Positions 24,279 to 31,325 of a stretch of DNA of 64,000 bases are shown in pieces (position 1 is the stretch's first letter; every line of letters starts with the position of its first letter). The notes under the pieces were generated by a model. The model did not search any database. It had not been told where the DNA came from and worked only from the letters and a program-made list of their open reading frames with translations. Source of the stretch: Nocardioides rotundus (lineage in GTDB: Bacteria; Actinomycetota; Actinomycetes; Propionibacteriales; Nocardioidaceae); NCBI RefSeq assembly GCF_019931675.1, contig NZ_CP082922.1, positions 310,001 to 374,000 on the forward strand. Direction: 5' to 3'. Position numbers and translations under genes: made by a program.

Positions 24279-24833
24279 ATGAGCCTGCTCTCCGACCAGC
24301 CCGAGCCCGGGTACGGCCTCGCCGAGGCCGCCCGCATCTGCGGCGTCTCCAAGCCGACCGTCCGTCGGCGCAAGGCCGCTCTGGTGCGGGCCGGGGCCGT
24401 CGCCGACGAGACAGGGTGGGTGATCCCGCCGCGCGCGCTCGTCGCCGTCGGCCTGCTGGAGGGGGTGCCGGAGGCACCGGTGCCGTCCTCCCGGTCCCTG
24501 TCCCCGGTGACCCGGCTCCCGGTCGCGGTGCCCGCGACCCCCGCTGACACCCCCGCCGGCACCCCCGCCGGCGCCGGGGACGTCGTTGGTGACGCCCGGG
24601 TCGCCGCGCTGGAGGCCGAGGTGGCCGCGCTGCGCGAGCGGCTGGCAGCCGCCGAGGCGCGGGCCCAGGAGCGGGACCGCTGCCTGCGGACCCTGGAGAC
24701 AGCGCTGGCCGGGCTCGCCGGCCCGGGCCGGTCCGGGGGCCGTGGCGGGGCGGGAGCGCGGGGTCGCCGTACTCCTGAGGCGGGCGGGGTGTTCCGCTCG
24801 CCGTCGACCTGGACGCATCCGACCGCGCCCTGA
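24279..24833 (+). CDS. Winged-helix/MerR-like DNA-binding protein with coiled coil
   Basis: A 184-residue protein. The N-terminus GYGLAEAARICGVSKPTVRR (residues about 10-29) is a helix-turn-helix, followed by a wing-like VADETGWVIPPRALVAVGLL. A Pro/Thr/Ser linker leads to a heptad-rich helix (VAALEAEVAALRERLAAAEA, residues about 107-126) and a Gly/Arg tail. The architecture resembles plasmid or phage DNA-binding proteins and the KfrA type, but I do not recognise a named family. ATG 24279 gives the HTH at the expected N-terminal position. The sortase gene follows 28 bp later. Confidence 0.62.
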   Translation: MSLLSDQPEPGYGLAEAARICGVSKPTVRRRKAALVRAGAVADETGWVIPPRALVAVGLLEGVPEAPVPSSRSLSPVTRLPVAVPATPADTPAGTPAGAGDVVGDARVAALEAEVAALRERLAAAEARAQERDRCLRTLETALAGLAGPGRSGGRGGAGARGRRTPEAGGVFRSPSTWTHPTAP

Positions 24834-24861
24834 CGCGGCTGGTGGGCGGCACAATGGGGGC

Positions 24862-25550
24862 GTGACCACCACCGAGGCCCGACCGTCCGCGGAGAGGCGT
24901 ACGTCGCGCGGCGCGGCCTGGTGGGTGGGCGTGGCCATGCTGGTCGCCGGCGCGACCGTGCTCGGCTGGTTCGGCTGGCAGCTGGTCGGCACCAACTGGG
25001 TCTCCCAGCAGCGACAGGCCGACACGGTGGAGCGGCTCGAGCGGAGCTGGGAGCGCGGCGGGTCGGGCGAGGTCGCGCCGGAGGGAGCCGGGCGACCGCG
25101 GTGGTGCGGATCCCGCGCTTCGGCTCGGACTACGCCGTACCGCTGTTGGAGGGCACGTCCGACGCGGTGCTGGCGACCGGCTACGGGCACTTCCGAGGGA
25201 CCGCCGAGGCCGGCGCGCGCGGGAACTTCGCCGTCGCGGCCCACCGGGTGACCCACGGGGAGCCGCTGCGCGACATGCCCTCGCTGCAGCCGGGCGACGA
25301 GGTGGTCGTCCAGACCGCGCGGTGGACCTACACCTACGAGCTGACCACCGGCGGCGACGACCTGGTGGTCCCGTTCACCCAGACCTGGGTGCTCGACCGG
25401 CTCCCCACCAACCCTTCGGGTGGCGTGCAACCCCCGCAACGCCCGGGTCAGCGGCTGATCACCATCACGACCTGCTCGGAGCTCTTCCACACCGACGACC
25501 GGATGATCGCCTTCGGCGTCCTCACCGACAAGCAGCCCACCACCCCTTGA
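24862..25550 (+). pseudogene. Class E sortase interrupted by a frameshift
   Basis: The N-terminal part from GTG 24862 encodes a basic start, a membrane helix (AAWWVGVAMLVAGATVLGWFGWQL) and a linker. Near 25085-25095 the reading frame changes by -1 (or +2), after which the sortase core is intact: TAVVRIPRFGSDYAVPLLEG, NFAVAAHRVTHGEPL with the catalytic His, LITITTCSELFHTDDRMIAFG with catalytic Cys and Arg. In frame the joined protein would be about 230 residues, normal for class E. Either a recent inactivating indel or a sequencing error in a G-rich tract; all catalytic residues remain, which favours error or recency. Confidence 0.75.
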
Positions 25551-25566
25551 CCGCGCCCCCCATGCC

Positions 25567-25600
25567 GAGTCGGCGCTTGTTGACGCCCAGTCGGCGCTAG
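25567..25600 (+). repeat. 21-bp tandem array A, split by the IS element (continues at 26566)
   Basis: Unit 1 is GAGTCGGCGC-TTGTTGACGCC (25567-25587). Unit 2 starts CAGTCGGCG-CTAG at 25588 and its remaining TTGACGTC is found after the IS at 26566-26573. A diverged third unit starts GAGTCCGCGCC at 26574. Removing the IS and one CTAG restores a perfect 21-bp register. Confidence 0.75.
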
Positions 25601-26561
25601 GGCGTGTCTCCCAAAGAACGCGGGGTCGAGCCGGGATTGTTGACGCATGTCGCGTTCTGCGGTGCTGACTGACGCTCAGTGGGCTCGGATCGAGCCGTTG
25701 ATGCCCTCCTCGGACGGCCAGCGGGGTCGGCCGTTTCGCGATCACCGACAGGTGATCGAGGGCATCGTCTACCGGTTCCGGACCGGGGTGGCGTGGCGGG
25801 ACCTGCCCGAGTCCTTCGGCCCGTGGCAGACGATCTGGAAGCGCCACAAGCGGTTCAGCACCGACGGAACGTGGGACAAGGTACATGCCCGGCTGGTCGC
25901 CGAAGCCGACGCCGCCGGGCAGGTCGAGTGGGACGTGTCGGTGGACTCCACGATCAACCGGGCGCACCAGCACGCCACCACGTTGAGCCGCATCGAGGTG
26001 CCAGCCGGGCGCCGCACGGGGGGCTGAGTCGAACTACAAGGACCTGCGTGCCGAGCCCCCTGACCACGCGCTCGGTCGCTCCCGCGGCGGGATGTCGACC
26101 AAGATCCACCAACTCGTCGATGGGCAGGGCCGCCCGCTGGTCATCGCGCTCACGCCCGGCCAGGCCGGCGACTCCCCGATGCTCAAGCCACTCCTGTCGC
26201 ACCTGGCCGTCAAGCGCCTCGGTCCGGGGCGGCCGCGCACTCGCCCGGACGCCGTGCTCGGCGACAAGGCCTACTCATCCCGCGCGATCCGCGCCGAGCT
26301 GCGATCCCGCCGAGTCAGGGCGGTCATCCCGCAGCCTTCGGACCAGATCGCCCACCGCAAACGGCGCGGATCGGCCGGCGGTCGTCCGCCCTCATTCGAC
26401 GCCGTGACCTACAGGGGGCGCAACGTCATCGAGCGGTCCTTCAACGACCACAAGCAATGGCGCGGCCTGGCCACCCGCTACGACAAGCTCGCGGTGGTCT
26501 ATCGAGGAGGCGTCGTCCTACGCGCCATCACCATCTGGCTTCGCGAATAGGGAGACACGCC
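25601..26561 (+). mobile_element. IS5-family (IS427-like) insertion sequence, 961 bp, CTAG target duplication
   Basis: Perfect 12-bp terminal inverted repeats GGCGTGTCTCCC and GGGAGACACGCC bound the element. The 4-bp target duplication CTAG is at 25597-25600 and 26562-26565. It contains one two-frame transposase gene. Length, ends and CTAG target are typical of the IS427 subgroup. It landed inside a 21-bp repeat unit and just past the nitroreductase stop, without truncating that gene. Confidence 0.92.
25647..26550 (+). CDS. IS5-family DDE transposase in two overlapping frames
   Basis: The first frame (25647-26027) encodes MSRSAVLTDAQWARIEPLMP, the helix-turn-helix half and the first catalytic Asp in VDSTINRAHQHA. 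It ends at TGA after a run of six G (ACG GGG GGC TGA near 26015-26027). The second frame, shifted by +1, continues ESNYKDLRAEPPDHALG, then MSTKIHQLVDGQGRPLVIAL, GDKAYSS with the second Asp and NVIERSFNDHKQWR with the Glu. IS427-type elements are known to use ribosomal frameshifting to make a fused OrfAB, so the G-run may be a slip site; an inactivating indel cannot be excluded. Confidence 0.85.
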
Positions 26562-27182
26562 CTAGTTGACGTCGAGTCCGCGCCAACTGCCGCGATGGAT
26601 CCGGTCGGCGGGGTCCCGTCGGGGTCGCCTGCCTGGCGAGCCGGTGGTTCCGGCGTCGTCGGGCAGCCGGTGGCCGATGGTGATCGCCCCGATCGGCTCG
26701 AAGTCCTCGGGAATCTCGAGCAGGCGGGCCACGTGAGCGATCCGCTCCGGCGGGATCCCGAACAGGCACGCGCCCAGGCCCGCGTCCACGGCGCCCTGGA
26801 GCACGAGCAGCGCAGCCATCCCGGCGTCGACGTACCACCACGGCGCCGACCAGTGCGCTTCGGCGTCCGGATCCCGACCCTTGTCGGGCTCGGCGTACCG
26901 GTGGACGTAGGCGTCCTTGCTGGTGAGGGGTACGACGACCACGGGCGCGGTCCGCATCCCGTCCAGCCACGCGTTGGACGCGCCGGCCTCGGAGGTCGCC
27001 TCCCAGAAGCCGCCCACCTGCTCCGGTGAGTCCAGGAGGATGAACTCCACCGCTTGCGTGTGCCCTGCGCTGGGGGCACGGGTGGCGTCGATGAGGATCC
27101 GGGTCACGAGATCGGGGTCGACCGGCCGGGCGTCGTACTTCCGGACCATGCGACGACGGCGCACCACCTCGCGAAACTCCAT
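26562..27182 (-). CDS. Nitroreductase-family FMN oxidoreductase
   Basis: A 206-residue flavoprotein. N-terminal FMN-binding pattern MEFREVVRRRRMVRKYDARP, then ATRAPSAGHTQAVEFILL, PWWYVDAGMAALLVLQGAVDAGLGACLFG and a final PIGAITIGHRLPDD. The C-terminal 25 residues (PGRRPRRDPADRIHRGSWRG onward) are Arg-rich and extend into the repeat array. The stop codon TAG lies within the CTAG duplication beside the IS; the same bases existed before insertion, so the protein end is not altered. Substrate unknown (nitroaromatic, quinone or F420-like roles are possible in the family). Confidence 0.85.
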   Translation of the reverse strand: MEFREVVRRRRMVRKYDARPVDPDLVTRILIDATRAPSAGHTQAVEFILLDSPEQVGGFWEATSEAGASNAWLDGMRTAPVVVVPLTSKDAYVHRYAEPDKGRDPDAEAHWSAPWWYVDAGMAALLVLQGAVDAGLGACLFGIPPERIAHVARLLEIPEDFEPIGAITIGHRLPDDAGTTGSPGRRPRRDPADRIHRGSWRGLDVN

Positions 27183-27198
27183 GCGGGAACCCTCTCAC

Positions 27199-27240
27199 CC
27201 GGTGAAGAAGCGCCGACTCGGCGTCAACAAGCGCCGACTG
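27199..27240 (-). repeat. 21-bp tandem array B (two units)
   Basis: On the minus strand the units are CAGTCGGCGC-TTGTTGACGCC (27220-27240) and GAGTCGGCGC-TTCTTCACCGG (27199-27219). The first is identical to unit 1 of array A except for the first base. It lies between the nitroreductase start and the hut operator copy 2. Confidence 0.75.
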
Positions 27241-27255
27241 GGTGGGAGTGCGGAG

Positions 27256-27271
27256 GTCTCGCATCTGAGAC
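27256..27271. promoter_or_regulatory. Candidate hut operator, copy 2
   Basis: GTCTCGCATCTGAGAC matches the site before hutH at 15 of 16 bases; the flanking AG on the left is also shared. It lies 55 bp before the ATG of the amidohydrolase-hutF-hutI operon and marks the second hut unit. Confidence 0.65.
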
Positions 27272-27326
27272 TCGGGAGAGCGGGGCCAGGTTGCCGGGGT
27301 GGGGTGGGGCCCGGTGGACTGGGGCC

Positions 27327-28511
27327 ATGAGCTTCGAGCGGATGTGGCGGGACCTCGCGCCGGTGGGGCGGGACGCGCGGTCGGGCGGCTACTTCCGCCA
27401 GCCGTGGACCACGCCGGAGACCGAACTGCGCGCCTGGTTCGCCGAGGAGTGCGCGGCCCGCGGCCTGGAGCTGGAGACCGACGGACTCGGCAACCAGGTC
27501 GCGTGGTGGCGCAGCGGAGAGGGCCGCGCGGTCCTCACCGGCTCGCACCTGGACTCGGTCCTCGACGGTGGGGCGTACGACGGCCCGCTCGGCGTCGCCT
27601 CCGCCCTGGCCGCAGTCGACGAGCTCCGCGAGCGCGGCGTGACGCCGGCCCGGCCGCTGGGCATCGGGGTGTTCGTGGAGGAGGAGGGCTCCCGCTTCGG
27701 CCGGGCCTGCCTGGGCTCCCGGCTCGCCGTGGGCGCCACCACCTGGGAGGAGGCCCGCGAGCTGCGCGACCGCGACGGCGTCGCGCTGGGGGACGTCGCC
27801 GACGGCGCGGACCTGGACTGGCGGCTGGCCGAGCGGGTCGGCTGCTTCGTCGAGCTGCACGTGGAGCAGGGCCGCGACCTGGTCGACCGGAACGCCGCCA
27901 TCGGGGTGGCGAGCGGCATCTGGCCGCACGGGCGCTACCGCTTCGACGTGACCGGCCAGGCCAACCACGCGGGCACCACGCGGATGGAGGACCGCGAGGA
28001 CCCGATGCTCACCTTCGCCATGACCGCGCTCGCGGCGAACAAGCAGGCCCGGCTGGCCGGCCAGCGGGCCACCTTCGGCCGGCTCGACGTCGCGCCCAAC
28101 GGCACCAACGCGGTCCCCTCGAGGGTGACCGCCTGGCTGGACGCCCGCTGCGACACCGCCGAGGCGCTGGAGGAGCTGGTCGGGGAGATCACCCGGCTCG
28201 GCACCGAGCGCGCCGGTCGCGACGGCACCGCGCTCACCGTCACCGCCGAGTCGGTGTCGGGCACGGTGGACTTCGACCCCGACCTGGCCCGCCGGCTCGC
28301 GGCCGACCACGAGGGCGGCGACTGGCCGATCATCCCGACCGCAGCCGGCCACGACGCGGGCATCCTGTCGGCCGCCGGCATCCCCACGGCGATGATCTTC
28401 GTCCGCAACCCCACCGGCGTCTCGCACTCGCCGGAGGAGCACGCCGAGACCGCCGACTGCCTGGCCGGCGTGCACGCGCTGGCCGACTCCCTGGAGAGGC
28501 TGCTGGCGTGA
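27327..28511 (+). CDS. M20-family amidohydrolase, AllC-like; candidate N-formylglutamate deformylase
   Basis: A 394-residue zinc amidohydrolase of the allantoate amidohydrolase/beta-ureidopropionase/carbamoylase branch. Metal-site stretches: LTGSHLDSVLDGGAYDGPLGV, FVEEEGSRFGRACLGS, FVELHVEQGRDL, NHAGTTRMEDREDPM and AGHDAGILSAAGIPTAMIFV. Allantoate degradation genes are absent; it is coupled to hutF by GTGA overlap and preceded by the hut operator. HutF makes N-formylglutamate, whose hydrolysis is otherwise missing here, so deformylation (the HutG step) is the likely role. This is inference from context. Confidence 0.85.
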   Translation: MSFERMWRDLAPVGRDARSGGYFRQPWTTPETELRAWFAEECAARGLELETDGLGNQVAWWRSGEGRAVLTGSHLDSVLDGGAYDGPLGVASALAAVDELRERGVTPARPLGIGVFVEEEGSRFGRACLGSRLAVGATTWEEARELRDRDGVALGDVADGADLDWRLAERVGCFVELHVEQGRDLVDRNAAIGVASGIWPHGRYRFDVTGQANHAGTTRMEDREDPMLTFAMTALAANKQARLAGQRATFGRLDVAPNGTNAVPSRVTAWLDARCDTAEALEELVGEITRLGTERAGRDGTALTVTAESVSGTVDFDPDLARRLAADHEGGDWPIIPTAAGHDAGILSAAGIPTAMIFVRNPTGVSHSPEEHAETADCLAGVHALADSLERLLA

Positions 28512-29836
28512 GCTCGACGTACCTCCTCGAGCGCGCGCTCCTCCCCGACGGCGTGCACGACCACGTCGTCGTCACGGTCGAGGACGGCCGCTTCACCCGG
28601 GTGACGCCGGGGGGTGCCGGGGACGGTGTCAGGGGTGACACGACGGGCGCCGAGCGGCTCGCCGGCCTCGCCGTACCCGGGCTCGCCAACACCCACAGCC
28701 ACGCCTTCCACCGCGCGCTGCGCGGCCGCACCCAGCGCGAGCGCGGCACCTTCTGGACCTGGCGGGAGCAGATGTACGACGTCGCGGGGCGCCTCGACCC
28801 GGACAGCTATCACGCCCTGGCGCGCGCGACCTACCGCGAGATGGCGGCCGCGGGGATGACCACCGTGGGCGAGTTCCACTACCTCCACCACGGACCCGAC
28901 GGGACGGCGTACTCCGACCCCAACGCGATGTCCCGCGCCCTGATCGAGGCGGCCGGCGAGGCCGGGATCCGGATCGCGCTGCTGGACACCTGCTACCTCT
29001 CCAGCGGCTTCGGTGCGCCGCCGGAGGGCGTGCAGGTGAGGTACGACGACGGCAGCGCCGACGGATGGGCGGCACGGGTCGACGCCCTGGGCCCCCAGCC
29101 GGACGGTGTCGTCGTCGGCGCCGCGATCCACTCGGTCCGCGCCGTGCCCGCCGACCAGCTCGGCACGGTCGCCGCGTGGGCCGGCGGCGCGGCGCCCCTG
29201 CACGTCCACCTCAGCGAGCAGCGCGCGGAGAACGACGCCTGCCTGGCCCACCACGGCGTCACCCCGACCCGGCTGCTGGCCGACCACGGGGTGCTCGGGT
29301 CGATGACGACGGCGGTCCACGCCACGCATCTCACCGACGAGGACATCGCGCTGCTGGGTGAGAGCCGGACCGTCGCGGGCTTCTGCCCCACCACCGAGCG
29401 CGACCTCGGGGACGGCGTCGGGCCCTCGCGGCGGCTGCACGAGGCGGGCAGCCCGATCAGCCTGGGCAGCGACAGCCACGCGGTGGTCGACCCGTTCGAG
29501 GAGATGCGCGCCCTGGAGACCGACGAGCGGCTCGCGACCGAGCAGCGCGGCCACTGGACCGCCGAGGAGCTGGTCCGCGCCGCGACCCGGCACGACACTC
29601 TCGGCTTCCCCGAAGCCGGGCGGATCGAGCCGGGCGCCCGGGCCGACCTGGTGCTGCTCGACCCGGCGAGCCCGCGGACGGCGGGCACCGGCGCCGACGC
29701 GCACACCGCCGCCTTCGCGGCCACCGCCGCGGACGTGACTCTGACCATGGTCGACGGGCGGGTCGTCTTCCGCTCGGGCGACCGCGAGGAGGTCGGGCGC
29801 GAGCTCGACCGGGCCATCGGGAGGCTGTGGACATGA
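28508..29836 (+). CDS. hutF: Formimidoylglutamate deiminase
   Basis: Converts N-formimino-L-glutamate to N-formyl-L-glutamate and ammonia. A 442-residue amidohydrolase-superfamily enzyme with [20 protein letters not shown] (metal His pair), [57 protein letters not shown] and [19 protein letters not shown] 28508 overlaps the previous stop. Stop overlaps hutI by ATGA. Presence of HutF indicates the five-step hut route rather than direct formiminoglutamase. Confidence 0.95.
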   Translation: MSSTYLLERALLPDGVHDHVVVTVEDGRFTRVTPGGAGDGVRGDTTGAERLAGLAVPGLANTHSHAFHRALRGRTQRERGTFWTWREQMYDVAGRLDPDSYHALARATYREMAAAGMTTVGEFHYLHHGPDGTAYSDPNAMSRALIEAAGEAGIRIALLDTCYLSSGFGAPPEGVQVRYDDGSADGWAARVDALGPQPDGVVVGAAIHSVRAVPADQLGTVAAWAGGAAPLHVHLSEQRAENDACLAHHGVTPTRLLADHGVLGSMTTAVHATHLTDEDIALLGESRTVAGFCPTTERDLGDGVGPSRRLHEAGSPISLGSDSHAVVDPFEEMRALETDERLATEQRGHWTAEELVRAATRHDTLGFPEAGRIEPGARADLVLLDPASPRTAGTGADAHTAAFAATAADVTLTMVDGRVVFRSGDREEVGRELDRAIGRLWT

Positions 29837-30993
29837 CGACGACCCTCATCACCAACATCGGCGAGCTGGTCACCAACGACCCCGAGGCCGACGACCTGCT
29901 CGGTGTGCGCACCGACGCGGCGGTCGTCCTGGAGGGGGACCGGGTCGCCTGGGTCGGCGACGCCGCCTCCGCGCCGGCCGCCGACGAGGTGTACGACGCC
30001 GGCGGCCGCGCCGTCATCCCCGGCTTCGTCGACTCCCACTCCCACCTGGTCTTCGCGGGCGACCGCAGCCACGAGTTCGCCGCGCGGATGACCGGCGAGC
30101 CCTACTCCGCGGGCGGCATCCGCACCACCGTCGAGGCGACCCGCGCGGCCGGCGACGAGCAGCTGACGACCCACGTCGCCCGGCTGGTGCAGGAGATGCT
30201 GCGCCAGGGCACCACCCACGTGGAGATCAAGTCGGGCTACGGCCTGACCACGCGCGACGAGGCGCGCGCGCTCGCCGTGGCCTCGCGCTTCACCGACGAC
30301 ACCACCTTCCTCGGTGCGCATGTGGTGCCCGCGGGCTCGGAGGCCGACGCGTACGTCGACGAGGTCACCGGCCCGATGCTGGACGCGGCGGCGCCGTACT
30401 CCCGCTGGATCGACGTCTTCTGCGAGGACGGCGCCTTCTCCGTGGACCAGGCCCGGACCATCCTCGCCGCCGGGGCCGAGCGCGGGCTGCGCGGGCGCCT
30501 GCACGCCAACCAGCTGACGTACGGCGGCGGCGTGCGGCTCGCCGCCGAGCTCGGCCTGGTCGCCGTGGACCACTGCACCTACCTCAGCGACGAGGACGTC
30601 AGCGCGCTCGCCGACTCCGGCACGATCGCGACGGTGCTGCCGGGCGTGGAGTTCTCCACCCGGCACCCCTATGTCGACGGCCGCCGGCTGCTGGACGCCG
30701 GGGTCCGGGTCGCGCTGGCCAGCGACTGCAACCCGGGGTCCTGCTTCACCTCCTCGCTGCCGTTCTGCATCGCCCTGGCGGTGCGCGACTCCGGGCTGAG
30801 CCCCGCCGAGGCGCTGCACGCGGCGACCGCGATGGGCGCGGCGGCACTGGACCGCGACGACGTCGGGGCGCTGGTGCCCGGGCGGCGCGGGGACCTGGTG
30901 CTGCTCGACGCGCCCAGCTACATCCACCTGGCCTACCGGCCCGGCGTCCCCCTCGTCTCCGGGGTCTGGCAGGCCGGGCGACCGGTCGTCTGA
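29833..30993 (+). CDS. hutI: Imidazolonepropionase
   Basis: Hydrolyses imidazolone propionate to formiminoglutamate, the step after HutU. It has 386 residues. Metal and substrate motifs: [73 protein letters not shown] and ASDCNPGSC. Last gene of the operon; its stop codon forms the first bases of the inverted repeat at 30991. Confidence 0.96.
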   Translation: MTTTLITNIGELVTNDPEADDLLGVRTDAAVVLEGDRVAWVGDAASAPAADEVYDAGGRAVIPGFVDSHSHLVFAGDRSHEFAARMTGEPYSAGGIRTTVEATRAAGDEQLTTHVARLVQEMLRQGTTHVEIKSGYGLTTRDEARALAVASRFTDDTTFLGAHVVPAGSEADAYVDEVTGPMLDAAAPYSRWIDVFCEDGAFSVDQARTILAAGAERGLRGRLHANQLTYGGGVRLAAELGLVAVDHCTYLSDEDVSALADSGTIATVLPGVEFSTRHPYVDGRRLLDAGVRVALASDCNPGSCFTSSLPFCIALAVRDSGLSPAEALHAATAMGAAALDRDDVGALVPGRRGDLVLLDAPSYIHLAYRPGVPLVSGVWQAGRPVV

Positions 30994-31069
30994 GGTAGTC
31001 CGGGCGCCGGATCTGAGGTAGCGGCGCAGCCGCGAATAGGGCACCTGCCCGATGTGGGCGACTACCTCA
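30991..31069. repeat. 10-bp inverted repeat after hutI with internal hairpin
   Basis: TGAGGTAGTC (30991-31000) and GACTACCTCA (31060-31069) are perfect complements. A second direct TGAGGTAG is at 31014-31021 and GCGGC-GCA-GCCGC forms a small stem at 31021-31033. It probably ends the hut operon and resembles other AGGTAG-flanked elements at 60457 and 63723. Confidence 0.5.
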
Positions 31070-31128
31070 TCGGCGGAGTCTCGTACCTGTCGGTCGACCA
31101 GCCGGGTCGGCCGGGAGGAGGCAGCGAG

Positions 31129-31266
31129 ATGTTCCCCATCGACCAGTACGTCTTCGCCGAGGACGCCTACCGTCGCGAGCGGGCCCGGGAGAGCTGGCGG
31201 GCGGTGCGGCCCCGCCGGCACCGTCGGACCCGCCGGCCCGGTGGCCCCACCCGTCCGCCGCGGTGA
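31129..31266 (+). CDS. Short Arg-rich hypothetical protein, 45 residues
   Basis: The product opens MFPIDQYVFAEDAYRRERAR and ends in a basic Arg/Pro tail. GGAGGAGG stands nine bases before ATG 31129, a strong ribosome site. Its TGA overlaps GTG 31263, which is in frame with the LuxR-type gene, so coupling is possible. The Arg/Pro-rich tail is also what random high-G+C sequence gives, so existence is uncertain. Confidence 0.45.
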   Translation: MFPIDQYVFAEDAYRRERARESWRAVRPRRHRRTRRPGGPTRPPR

Positions 31267-31325
31267 CCGCGCGACACGCGGCCCCGGGCGGAACCGGGAT
31301 GCCCCTGTCGGCGGTTCCGGACACA

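Noticed and set aside
31054..31128. N-terminal extension (MGDYLIGGVSYLS...) of the 45-residue protein
   Set aside because: It would begin inside the inverted repeat after hutI; the strong ribosome site favours ATG 31129.
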